Source: Clostridia bacterium (GTDB lineage: Bacteria > Bacillota > Clostridia > Oscillospirales > Acutalibacteraceae). From it: a DNA stretch of 25,545 bases. The notes beneath the pieces were generated by a model. It did no database searches. It had not been told where the DNA came from and was given only the letters and a program-made list of their open reading frames with translations. The stretch covers positions 1 to 25,545 of the forward strand of contig JAFNZJ010000067.1 of assembly GCA_017382915.1 (NCBI GenBank). The letters are read 5' to 3'. The first letter of the stretch is position 1, and every line of letters starts with the position of its first letter. Shown here in pieces: positions 1 to 7,837 of this stretch. Both the position numbers and the translations under genes were made by a program.

Positions 1-286
1 CCAGCCTTAAAGGGCTGATTTTAGGTGGCTTTCGGCTCATTCGCACACATAGGCGTTAGCCTTATGTGTTTGTCTTCACCAAAATCCACTGGAAACTCCG
101 CACCTTTAAGGTCGCAGAATTTTGTTAATAAAGGATTTTTTTGGTGTGCGAGGCAAAAACGCAGTGAATCCTGACGGATTCACGAGTATTTTAACAATGC
201 CACAGCGAAAAATACTTGTTTCAAAATCTGATTCGAGTTTGAATGCTTTGGCTACATACACATTATACTACATAGCGGGGTGCTTT
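1..286. other. Hairpin-rich intergenic stretch, no convincing gene
   Basis: No ORF here has a ribosome binding site or recognisable family. What is visible is a series of short inverted repeats: CAGCC/GGCTG near 2-17, an ACACATA-GGC / GCC-TATGTGT hairpin around 44-70 with one bulge, a perfect 8-bp GTGAATCC/GGATTCAC hairpin with a TGAC loop at about 166-185, and AGTATTTT/AAAATACT around 185-216. A minus-strand reading frame without stops covers roughly 25-175 but has no clear start. The style resembles the other hairpin-rich intergenic elements in this window, so it may be a dispersed repeat, but that is inference. The window starts inside it. Confidence 0.35.
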
Positions 287-2116
287 TCAAACTATTTTTA
301 CCTTAAATTTTTGCATCCAATAATTAAGCATTATAATATATGCCACCGTTTGGGGTGTAGTCATTAACTGACCATACCACGGCTCACTGCGGTCGGTTGT
401 AAGAAGTCCCTCCACTGCGGGGCGGCTTAATATATCAAAAACAGGGGCATTGCTATCTGCCAAGATTTCACGCAAAATGTTTTTAACGGCATCAAAATAT
501 GCGGGGTTGTGGGTTTTGGGGTAGGGACTTTTTTTGCGCCACAAAATCTCATTAGGTAAAATGCCATTCATAGCGGTGCGAAGCAGACCCTTTTCACGAC
601 CCATTAAATCTTTAACCTCCCACGGGACGGTATAAAGATATTCGGCTATACGGTAATCGCAAAAAGGCACCCTGACCTCTAACCCCGAATACATACTCAT
701 ACGGTCCTTGCGGTCCAACAAGGTTTGCATAAACCAGTTAATGTTAAGATAACTCATTTCACGCATACGGCTTTCAAGCGAGGATATACCCTGCCTTTTT
801 GGGGTGGCATTTACGGTGCCCTCATAACGGGTTGACACATACTGTTTACCGTTTAGCTGATTTTTAAAATCATCACGCAAAAAGCCTTCACGGTATTCGG
901 TAGACTGCGCCCACGGAAAACCATAGCGAGAGCGGATTTTTTCATCGCGGTACCAAGGGTAGCCGCCAAAAATTTCATCGGCACATTCACCCGACAGTGC
1001 AACCGTAACATAATTTTTAATCTTATTGCAAAACAGTAGTAGTGATGAATCAACATCGGCCATACCGGGTAGGTCTCTGGCATCAACCGCTAAATACAAA
1101 GCCTTTACAACATCTTCGGTATCCACCACCACATTATAATGCTCACTGCCAAGGTAATCCACCATTATTTTGATAAATTCATCATCGCTGTTGGGTTGAA
1201 AGCGGTTGGCTTTAAAATACTTATCATTATCCTTATAAGACAGTGAAAAGGTTTTTAGCCTTTTACCGCTGCTTTTAAACCTTTCGGCCGCAACAGCCGA
1301 TATTATGCTGGAATCAAGTCCGCCCGACAAAAAGGTGCCAAGCGGCACATCACTTACAAGCTGGCGATTTATTGAATCGGTCACTAAAAAACGCACCTTG
1401 TTTATAATTTCTTCCTTAGTGTCGGTGTTTTCGGTATCAACAAGGTCAAAATAGCGGTGCTTTGTAAGTCCGTACTTATTAAAGATGCCGTACTCACCCG
1501 CCTTTAGTTCAAAAACATCCTTAAAAACGCCCTGACCCGGTGTGCGACCGGGGCCCATAAAAATAAGCTCGCTTATACCGTTTAGGTCAATTTTAGGCTC
1601 CACCAAGGGGTGACAAAGCAGGGCTTTAAGCTCACTGCCAAAAATAAAACTATCGCCCCTTATGGCATAAAAAAGGGGCTTAACACCCATTTTATCCCTT
1701 GCTATAAAAAGCTCCCTTTTGCGCTTATTATAAATTGCAAAGGCAAAAATTCCGTTAAACTTTTTAAGACATTTTTCACCAAGTCTTATATACGATTTCA
1801 GCACCACCTCGGTGTCGGTGTGTGTTTCAAATCTTTCACCCAGCGCGGTCAGTTCACTACGCATTTCTTCGGTATTATATAGCTCACCATTATAGCAAAT
1901 GGTATATTCGGTGGCGGTGTGGTAGGCCGTCATTGGCTGTTTACCGCCCGCAGGGTCAATAACCGCTAATCTGGTGTGAAGCATAACGGCATTTTGGGTT
2001 TTATAAACCCCGCTGTCATCGGGTCCGCGGCGCCTTAAAACATTAAGCATATCTTCGTGGTAGGGTTTAAATTCCAGCCCTTCTTTTAAATTTATTTCGC
2101 CTGAAATTGAGCACAT
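287..2116 (-). CDS. asnB: Asparagine synthase (glutamine-hydrolysing)
   Basis: Cytosolic enzyme that transfers glutamine-derived ammonia to aspartate with ATP to make asparagine. The 609 residues match the AsnB length. The N-terminal class-II glutamine amidotransferase domain begins Met-Cys-Ser-Ile, so Cys2 is the nucleophile after Met removal; RRGPDD and the CYNGELYN motif follow within the first 100 residues. The synthetase domain carries the pyrophosphate loop SGGLDSS (about residues 265-271) and SGECADEIFGGYP (about 375-387). The start is fixed by an AAGGAGG ribosome binding site 9 bases upstream. It appears monocistronic: the upstream small gene ends in its own terminator at 2191-2220. 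A TATAAT on the minus strand at 2149-2154 lacks a good -35. No clear terminator follows the stop. Family assignment is secure. Confidence 0.96.
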   Translation of the reverse strand: MCSISGEINLKEGLEFKPYHEDMLNVLRRRGPDDSGVYKTQNAVMLHTRLAVIDPAGGKQPMTAYHTATEYTICYNGELYNTEEMRSELTALGERFETHTDTEVVLKSYIRLGEKCLKKFNGIFAFAIYNKRKRELFIARDKMGVKPLFYAIRGDSFIFGSELKALLCHPLVEPKIDLNGISELIFMGPGRTPGQGVFKDVFELKAGEYGIFNKYGLTKHRYFDLVDTENTDTKEEIINKVRFLVTDSINRQLVSDVPLGTFLSGGLDSSIISAVAAERFKSSGKRLKTFSLSYKDNDKYFKANRFQPNSDDEFIKIMVDYLGSEHYNVVVDTEDVVKALYLAVDARDLPGMADVDSSLLLFCNKIKNYVTVALSGECADEIFGGYPWYRDEKIRSRYGFPWAQSTEYREGFLRDDFKNQLNGKQYVSTRYEGTVNATPKRQGISSLESRMREMSYLNINWFMQTLLDRKDRMSMYSGLEVRVPFCDYRIAEYLYTVPWEVKDLMGREKGLLRTAMNGILPNEILWRKKSPYPKTHNPAYFDAVKNILREILADSNAPVFDILSRPAVEGLLTTDRSEPWYGQLMTTPQTVAYIIMLNYWMQKFKVKIV

Positions 2117-2190
2117 TATATTATGCCTCCTTAATATGTTTTTACTTTATTATATGCACCGCACCTGCTTAAAAACCCCGCAAAAATATA

Positions 2191-2220
2191 AAAGCTGCGG
2201 TTAAATATAACCACAGCTTT
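2191..2220 (-). terminator. Rho-independent terminator of the small ORF
   Basis: AAAGCTG-x-GGTTA pairs with TAACC-x-CAGCTTT (12 pairs, one C/A mismatch, AATA loop). Read on the minus strand the stem is followed by a T-rich run. It lies just after the stop of the 2223-2423 gene and before asnB, separating the two. Confidence 0.75.
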
Positions 2221-2222
2221 AT

Positions 2223-2423
2223 TTACCTATCTTTATTTTTGGGATTATTTATTGACTGTTTTCTAAGCTTTGGTGTTACACCCTGTGCTATTTTGGGGTA
2301 ATCACTTTGCATACCGCAGGTGGGCTGAATTTCATATGTGCCGTATTTATTTACAAGACCAAAGCTGTCAAGCGGTTCACCGTCATAATTATTGGCGGAC
2401 GGGGTTTTGTTTTTGTTTTTCAT
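2223..2423 (-). CDS. Small hypothetical protein, 66 aa
   Basis: I do not recognise this family by name. The start at 2423 is chosen over a longer upstream frame because GAGGTG sits 6 bases ahead of this ATG. The product is a 66-residue soluble, hydrophilic, Lys/Asn-rich protein with no signal peptide or membrane segment. A central block reads roughly FGLVNKYGTYEIQPT followed by YPKIAQG and looks more conserved than the charged ends. It has one Cys. It is bounded by a terminator on each side (2473-2506 upstream, 2191-2220 downstream), so it is probably an independent transcript. Confidence that it is a real gene rests on the ribosome binding site and the dedicated terminator, not on function. 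Confidence 0.65.
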   Translation of the reverse strand: MKNKNKTPSANNYDGEPLDSFGLVNKYGTYEIQPTCGMQSDYPKIAQGVTPKLRKQSINNPKNKDR

Positions 2424-2472
2424 AATTTTCACCTCAAAAATATTATTTGCATTTTTGAAGCAAAACAAACAA

Positions 2473-2506
2473 AAACACCATTACCAAAAAAGTGGTAATG
2501 GTGTTT
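2473..2506 (-). terminator. Terminator after the NUDIX-hydrolase operon
   Basis: A perfect 13-bp stem, AAACACCATTACC with GGTAATGGTGTTT, closes an 8-base loop. On the minus strand it is followed by TTGTTTGTTTTG; on the plus strand by AAAATTTTTATTTTTTT, so it could work both ways. It lies just past the stop of the 2514-3326 gene. Confidence 0.85.
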
Positions 2507-2513
2507 AAAATTT

Positions 2514-3326
2514 TTATTTTTTTATAAAGTCTGCGCGTTTGGGTGCCTGTGGTTTTTCACTATCATCAAAAAGTCTTTCAAGCCAAAGAAGTGACAGTTC
2601 AAACCACTTGCTAAATGATGGGTCATTATCCCCCAGACCTAAACCGTGTATGCCATTGGGGAAAATGTGCAGTTCAAAGGGTATATTATTTTCCTCCATT
2701 GCCTTTGCAAAGCACAAACTGTCGTTTACCGAAACGGTGTTATCCATAAAGGTATGCACCAAAAATGCGGGCGGTGTATGCTTACCTACATTTTCACTGC
2801 AGTCTAAAAGTTTTAGAGTTTCATCATAATCCCTGTCGCCTATAAGGCGGGGCAAATGCGGTACCATCCACGACCTTGTGGTAATAACGGGGTAGCATAA
2901 AATAAGTGCATTGGGTTTATTTTCTGCCTTTTGGCAACCCGATTTTTCTAAAACTTGGGGCAAATTCCAGTGTACGCCAAGGCTGGCCGCCAAATGTCCG
3001 CCCGCCGAAAAGCCCAGTACTGCAATTTTATCACTGTTTACTTTAAATTCTGCCGAATTTTCTCTTATTATTTTCATTGCCACCGACAGGTCAATCAAAG
3101 GATTAGGGAAAACAGCACGCTGACCCAAAGAATAAAAAAGTGTAAAGGTATTATAGCCCTTTTCAAAATATTTTTTGGATATTATATCACCCTCGTGGGG
3201 GGCGCAAACCATATATCCGCCACCGGGACAGACCAAAACAGCAGGACGGGTAACACCATCATTATGTAAAAAGCAGTTTAAATAGATATTATTTTTAACA
3301 TCTATATCTATTTTTTTGGTAATCAT
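2514..3326 (-). CDS. Alpha/beta hydrolase, acetyl-esterase (Aes/BD-FAE-like) family
   Basis: A probable cytosolic serine esterase of the alpha/beta hydrolase fold; the substrate cannot be read from the sequence, but relatives deacetylate sugars or carbohydrate polymers. The 270 residues include an oxyanion-hole segment CPGGGY (33-38), equivalent to HGGG, and the nucleophile elbow GFSAGG with Ser107. A late Asp in the DNTVSVND segment and a His in HGLGLGD complete a plausible catalytic triad. There is no signal peptide. The start codon overlaps the stop of the upstream NUDIX gene (ATGA), so the two are translationally coupled. A strong terminator follows. The family is clear; a specific name is not justified. 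Confidence 0.85.
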   Translation of the reverse strand: MITKKIDIDVKNNIYLNCFLHNDGVTRPAVLVCPGGGYMVCAPHEGDIISKKYFEKGYNTFTLFYSLGQRAVFPNPLIDLSVAMKIIRENSAEFKVNSDKIAVLGFSAGGHLAASLGVHWNLPQVLEKSGCQKAENKPNALILCYPVITTRSWMVPHLPRLIGDRDYDETLKLLDCSENVGKHTPPAFLVHTFMDNTVSVNDSLCFAKAMEENNIPFELHIFPNGIHGLGLGDNDPSFSKWFELSLLWLERLFDDSEKPQAPKRADFIKK

Positions 3327-3859
3327 TTTTTAAGCAACCTTTCAGCCTTTAAAATGGCGGTTTGGGTTTTGGCGTCCTTAATTTCACCGCTCATTATCAT
3401 TTCTATAGCCTTTTCAAGAGGTACCTTTTTAACATTTAAAAACTCATCCTCATCGGGGTCGGTTTCACCGTAGGATAAATCGGTTGCAAGGTACATATAA
3501 ATAATTTCACCGCAGTAGCCGGGGGTGGGATAAAGCTCACCCAAAAAGGTGTAATTTTTAGCGGTAGCGCCCGTTTCCTCTTTAAGCTCACGCTTGCCGC
3601 CGTCAAGAGGCAATTCATCGCCGTCACGCTTGCCCGCAGGTATTTCTAAAACCACCTGCTCATAGGGGTAACGGTACTGCTCTACCATTAAAACCTCACC
3701 CTTTTCGGTAATCGGTACAATACAAATACCGCCATTATGCTCCACAACCTCACGCTTTGCGGTGGCACCGTTGGGAAGCAGGGCATCATCCACACGGACA
3801 TTTATAATTTTGCCCTTAAAAACATATTCAGCAGATAGTTGTTTTTCTTTTAAATCCAT
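3323..3859 (-). CDS. NUDIX hydrolase, ADP-ribose pyrophosphatase type
   Basis: Likely cleaves ADP-ribose (or a related nucleoside diphosphate sugar) to AMP and ribose 5-phosphate. The 178-residue protein has the NUDIX box: the conserved Gly in PAGKRDG, then GGKRELKEETG with the metal-binding REXXEE core at about residues 109-114. The N-terminal part (VFKGKIINVRVDDALLPNG) and the VVLEIPAGK strand are typical of the ADP-ribose branch. AGGAGG lies about 12 bases before the ATG. It is first in a two-gene unit with the downstream hydrolase. A TATAAT on the minus strand at 3902-3907 lacks a good -35, so the promoter is not assigned. Confidence 0.9.
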   Translation of the reverse strand: MDLKEKQLSAEYVFKGKIINVRVDDALLPNGATAKREVVEHNGGICIVPITEKGEVLMVEQYRYPYEQVVLEIPAGKRDGDELPLDGGKRELKEETGATAKNYTFLGELYPTPGYCGEIIYMYLATDLSYGETDPDEDEFLNVKKVPLEKAIEMIMSGEIKDAKTQTAILKAERLLKK

Positions 3860-3933
3860 TTTTTACAATAGCCTCCTAAAACTTAAAAAGACAACATATA
3901 TATTATATATAAAAACATAAGGAGCAGATTATC

Positions 3934-4830
3934 ATGGAAAGCAAAATTCACGGCACAGAACACAGTTATTTTGAAATTAAGCGCCTTATATCTTCTTTGG
4001 TGGCACGCTACCCCTTTATAAGGCAGCAAAGCATTGGTAAATCGGCCGCCGGACGGGATATACCCGTGCTTTTTTTGGGTGAAGAAAAGGACTTTACCCT
4101 TTTTATTGCAGGGGATGACGGCAGGTGCCGTATAACCACCCTTATACTACTTAAATTTATTAAAGAGCTTTTAGATAAAATACTTTCATCTGAGCAGATG
4201 TGCGGAATAAACATAAGAAAGGCCATGTTTGGCAGGGGCATTGCGATTTTACCACTGCTTAACCCTGACGGCTTTGAGATAGCGGGCAGGGGTGAAAAGG
4301 GTTGCGGTAATTATGGCAGCCGAATTGCAAGGCTTTGTGGCGGCGACTATAAAAAATGGGGTGCAAACCTTAGGGGTGTAGAGCTTAAACGCAACTTTTT
4401 TTACGGTTTTGAAGCCCGCAGAGAAAATGAGCGCCAAAACAACATTTGTGGTCCCCGATGTGAAGGCTTTGGTGGGTACCGCCCCGAATCGGAGCCCGAA
4501 ACTGCCGCCCTTGCCCAGTTTTGCCGAACACACGATGTACGGCAGATTATAAACCTTACGGGGGTGGGGCAAACCGTGACCTACGGCAATATGCCCATTT
4601 TACCAAAACGCAGTACCAAAATGGCAGAGGTAATGGCGGCGGTGACATCCTTTAGTGTTACGCCACCCATAGCAATGGATGAACCGGAGCTTTGCCACTG
4701 GTTTACATACGAACATCAAAAGCCCGCCATTACGGTAAAAATAGGTTCAAGGTCAGCACCCGACTGCAGTGAGCTTACCTATTGGTATGCCCGACTTAGA
4801 GAAATGCTGACCCTTTCGTGTTTGTTTTAA
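3934..4830 (+). CDS. M14 carboxypeptidase homologue, predicted catalytically inactive
   Basis: The 298-residue fold follows zinc carboxypeptidases of family M14 (relatives of gamma-D-glutamyl-diamino-acid endopeptidases): the N-terminal IGKSAAGRDIPVLFLG, then LLNPDGFE (109-115), WGANLRGVELKRNF (142-155), GGYRPESEPET (180-190) and a C-terminal ITVKIG (266-271). However, the HxxE zinc motif is replaced by Asp62...Cys65 in AGDDGRCRITT, the third zinc ligand His by Thr209 in LTGVGQ, and the catalytic Glu by Lys269. Arg153 and the SEPET block are retained. I infer loss of peptidase activity, with possible retention of peptidoglycan-peptide binding. There is no signal peptide. The AAGGAG ribosome binding site supports the start. 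Its stop overlaps the convergent stop of the M18 gene by a few bases. Confidence 0.85.
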   Translation: MESKIHGTEHSYFEIKRLISSLVARYPFIRQQSIGKSAAGRDIPVLFLGEEKDFTLFIAGDDGRCRITTLILLKFIKELLDKILSSEQMCGINIRKAMFGRGIAILPLLNPDGFEIAGRGEKGCGNYGSRIARLCGGDYKKWGANLRGVELKRNFFYGFEARRENERQNNICGPRCEGFGGYRPESEPETAALAQFCRTHDVRQIINLTGVGQTVTYGNMPILPKRSTKMAEVMAAVTSFSVTPPIAMDEPELCHWFTYEHQKPAITVKIGSRSAPDCSELTYWYARLREMLTLSCLF

Positions 4831-6218
4831 AATTCTTTGTGGAATGCCGACATGGTAAGGTATGCCATATAAACATCAAGCTTTGATACAGTTTCATACG
4901 GGGCGTGCATTGAAAGTACAGGCACACCAAGGTCAACAACATCAAGACCAAGGTTGGCTACATACTTTGCAACGGTACCGCCGCCGCCTGCATCAACCTT
5001 ACCAAGCTCACCAATTTGCCAAACGATATTATTTTTATCAAGCATGGCACGAACCCTGCCTACATATTCGGCAGAGGCATCAGATGTGCCACCCTTACCG
5101 CCCGAGCCGGTATACTTGGTAATAACAACACCATAGTTGATGTATGATGCATTTTTAGGCTCCATAACATCCTTAAAGGTGGGGTCGGTTGCGGCATTAA
5201 CATCGGCCGAAAGACATACACTGCGGCGCAGTGCCAAGGTGGTGCTTTTGCCGCTCATACGGCAAAGGTCATCCATAATATGGGCAAGAAAATCTGATTT
5301 AAGACCTGTATTACCGTCAGAGCCTGTTTCTTCCTTATCGGCAAGGACTACAATAGCGGTCTTTTTAAGGTTATTGGCATTTAAAATTGCCATAAGTGCG
5401 GGGTATGCACAAACGCGGTCATCGTGACCGTAGGCACCTATCATTGAACGGTCAAAGCCAACATCCTTTGCCTTAAAGGCGGGCACTGCTTCAAGCTCGG
5501 CCGAAAGAAAATCATCCTCAGTGATGCCGTATTTATCATAAAGAATATTTAAAATACTAAGCTTTACAAGCTCACTTTCGCTGTCATCCTTAAAGGGCTT
5601 ACTGCCTATTAAAATATTAAGCTCTTCACCCTTAATGCCCTGCGACAGGGTGCGTTTTGACTGCTCACCTGCCAAATGTGGCAAAAGGTCATTGACAATA
5701 AATACAGGGTCGTTTTCATCCTCACCAATATTAACCTCAATAACGCTGCCGTCCTTTTTAGCAAAAACGCCGTGAAGTGAAAGGGGTATGGCGGTCCACT
5801 GATATTTACGAATTCCGCCATAGTAGTGGGTTTTAAATAAGGCAAGCTCGGTATCCTCATAAAGGGGATTAGGCTTTAAATCAAGGCGGGGTGAATCAAT
5901 GTGTGCGGCGGTAACGGTAGCGCCGTTTTCAATATCATCACTGCCAACAACTATAAAGGCGGCTGCCTTGCCGCGATTATTTATAAAAAGCTTATCGCCT
6001 GCCGAAATTTTGCCCTTAACATCAAATTCCTTAAAGCCTGCTTTTTTGGCAAGCTCAACCGCTGCTTTAACGGCTTCACGCTCAGTTTTTGCGGCATCTA
6101 AAAATGCTTTATAGCCTTCACAAAAATCATTAGCGGCGGCAGTAACATCGTCCTTTGCGGTTAAATAACCGTTTTTGCGGTTTATAAAAAGTTTTTCCTT
6201 AAGTTCTTTTGCGGTCAT
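4827..6218 (-). CDS. M18 family aminopeptidase
   Basis: Cytosolic di-zinc aminopeptidase that removes N-terminal residues (aspartyl/glutamyl or broad) from peptides and helps recycle them. The 463 residues match the bacterial M18 length. Metal ligands are visible in order: His106 and Asp108 in AAHIDSPR, Asp266/267 in GHDDRV, the catalytic Glu296 with Glu297 in DKEETGSDG, Asp339 in SADVNAA and His438 in SMHAPYE. The Gly-rich GSGGKGGTSDASAEYV block (371-386) is also characteristic. It is the last gene of the DUF951-prfA-tsaC-coaE-M18 operon, 2 bases after coaE. No terminator hairpin is seen before the overlapping convergent M14 gene, so the two transcripts may interfere. Confidence 0.95.
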   Translation of the reverse strand: MTAKELKEKLFINRKNGYLTAKDDVTAAANDFCEGYKAFLDAAKTEREAVKAAVELAKKAGFKEFDVKGKISAGDKLFINNRGKAAAFIVVGSDDIENGATVTAAHIDSPRLDLKPNPLYEDTELALFKTHYYGGIRKYQWTAIPLSLHGVFAKKDGSVIEVNIGEDENDPVFIVNDLLPHLAGEQSKRTLSQGIKGEELNILIGSKPFKDDSESELVKLSILNILYDKYGITEDDFLSAELEAVPAFKAKDVGFDRSMIGAYGHDDRVCAYPALMAILNANNLKKTAIVVLADKEETGSDGNTGLKSDFLAHIMDDLCRMSGKSTTLALRRSVCLSADVNAATDPTFKDVMEPKNASYINYGVVITKYTGSGGKGGTSDASAEYVGRVRAMLDKNNIVWQIGELGKVDAGGGGTVAKYVANLGLDVVDLGVPVLSMHAPYETVSKLDVYMAYLTMSAFHKEF

Positions 6219-6220
6219 AA

Positions 6221-6808
6221 CTAATTCTCCTTAAACTTTTTTAAAATTTCGGTTGTTTTTGCTTTAAAGTCGGCCAAATCGCCGTTGTTATAAATAATAT
6301 GCTGTGCCCTTTGCAGGTAAAAATCATCCGCCTTTGCGGCCTTTAGCCTGCTTTCAAGCTGGGTCTCATTAAGATTATCACGCTTTAAAATACGCGCTTT
6401 TCGTATGCTTTTTTCTGCCAGCACCGCTATAACGGCGGTGCATTTTTTATCCTCACCGCTTTCATAAAGGGTTGGTGCATCAAGCAAAAGATGTGTTACA
6501 CCCCTATCTTTAGCGGCATTTATTTTTTCATTTATATTTTGAACAATTACCGGCAACATTATGCTGTTTAAAAGATTGGTTTTTTCATCTGTGGCAAATG
6601 CCTTTTCTGCCAAGGCTTTACGGTCAAGAATGCCGTTTGTGACAACACCCGCAAAGGCCTTTTCAAGGTTATTTAGCAGTTCTTTATTGGTTGTAACCTC
6701 TGCGGCGGCCTTATCACAGTCAATAACCTCAAAGCCCATATCAAGCGCCATTTCGGCGACGGTGGTTTTACCCGTTCCGCTTGGACCTGTTAAACCTAAA
6801 ATAATCAT
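6221..6808 (-). CDS. coaE: Dephospho-CoA kinase
   Basis: Final step of coenzyme A synthesis: ATP-dependent phosphorylation of the 3'-hydroxyl of dephospho-CoA. The 195-residue protein opens with the P-loop GLTGPSGTGKTT (5-16) followed by VIDCDKAAAEV, the family's DxD segment in which the usual trailing Arg/His is Ala. The lid and CoA-binding part (LLLDAPTLYESGEDKKC, then RLKAAKADDFYLQRA and IIYNNGD) are as expected. Its ATG overlaps the stop of tsaC (ATGA), indicating translational coupling; the M18 gene starts 2 bases after its stop. Confidence 0.93.
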   Translation of the reverse strand: MIILGLTGPSGTGKTTVAEMALDMGFEVIDCDKAAAEVTTNKELLNNLEKAFAGVVTNGILDRKALAEKAFATDEKTNLLNSIMLPVIVQNINEKINAAKDRGVTHLLLDAPTLYESGEDKKCTAVIAVLAEKSIRKARILKRDNLNETQLESRLKAAKADDFYLQRAQHIIYNNGDLADFKAKTTEILKKFKEN

Positions 6809-7827
6809 AACTGCACCACCTTAAAGCCTGCGGCACGAATTAGCCTGTTATATACGGCAAGCCCCATTTCATCAGTGGTGGGTGCATGCACTATAACGGT
6901 TTTATACCCCTTTTTATCAACATCACGCAGGGTGTCAAAAAGCCGCTCGGCCTGTTTTTTATGGTCGGCACTAAAGCCCAAAGACACTGTGGGGGAATTT
7001 ATAAGACCTACATCCTCATCATAGCAAATAACAAGGTCGGCATTTTGTGTGTTACAATATTCGGCAAATGCCTTTTTATCCCCTACCGCCAAGGTAACAT
7101 CGGCCTTTGGGGCATAGTGTTTATACTTCATACCGGGGGATGCAACCTTTGCCCCCTTTTCGGGCTGGGACAAAACGGCGGCATCAATAACCAAGTCGGG
7201 TATATACTGTTTTAGTTGTTCGGCCGTAACACCGCCGGGGCGAAGCAGTCTTGGTGGGTTTACCGCAAAGCTTACAACGGTAGATTCCACACCAACATCA
7301 CAATTTTTTGACACCACTATGGCATCAATTTTGCCCATTAAATCATCAATAACATGCTGTGCGGTGGAGGGACTTGGTGAGCCTGAACGGTTTGCCGATG
7401 GTGCGGCAAGCGGAAGACCTGATTTTTTAATAATTTCCCTTGCGATGTCATTTTTTGGCATACGCACCGCAACGGTATCAAGCCCGCCCGAAGTAACGCT
7501 TGGTATTTTTTCGGTTTTGGGCAGTACTGCGGTAAAGGGACCCGGCCAAAAAGCCTGCATACATTTTTTAGCTTCGGGTGTAATTTCACTTACAATGCCA
7601 TCAAGGTCTGAAAATTCGGCTATATGAACTATTAAGGGATTATCACTTGGTCTGCCCTTTGCAACAAAGATATTTTTAACTGCTTTTTCATTTAACGCAT
7701 CCGCCGCAAGACCGTAAACCGTTTCGGTAGGCAGGGCAACCAGACCGCCGTTTTTTAAAATTTCGGCAGCCTTTGCTATTTCATCCTTTGATGTTAAATT
7801 GTCTGCGTAAAGTAAAGCAGTTTTCAT
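6805..7827 (-). CDS. sua5: L-threonylcarbamoyladenylate synthase (Sua5 type)
   Basis: Makes threonylcarbamoyl-AMP from threonine, bicarbonate and ATP, the donor for the t6A37 modification of tRNAs reading ANN codons. The 340 residues contain the YrdC/TsaC core (about 10-200) with LPTETVYGLAADA, KGRPSDNPLIVHI, VAVRMPKND and SANRSGSPSP, then a linker and the C-terminal Sua5 domain (about 230-340). This is the long Sua5 form rather than the single-domain TsaC. The gene lies 10 bases downstream of prfA and overlaps coaE. The prfA-sua5 neighbourhood is common in Firmicutes. The gene name is by family architecture. Confidence 0.94.
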   Translation of the reverse strand: MKTALLYADNLTSKDEIAKAAEILKNGGLVALPTETVYGLAADALNEKAVKNIFVAKGRPSDNPLIVHIAEFSDLDGIVSEITPEAKKCMQAFWPGPFTAVLPKTEKIPSVTSGGLDTVAVRMPKNDIAREIIKKSGLPLAAPSANRSGSPSPSTAQHVIDDLMGKIDAIVVSKNCDVGVESTVVSFAVNPPRLLRPGGVTAEQLKQYIPDLVIDAAVLSQPEKGAKVASPGMKYKHYAPKADVTLAVGDKKAFAEYCNTQNADLVICYDEDVGLINSPTVSLGFSADHKKQAERLFDTLRDVDKKGYKTVIVHAPTTDEMGLAVYNRLIRAAGFKVVQL

Positions 7828-7837
7828 ATTTTTTCCT

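Noticed and set aside
122..367. 81-residue plus-strand ORF at the window start
   Set aside because: No ribosome binding site, runs into the end of asnB, and consists of the hairpin-rich sequence.
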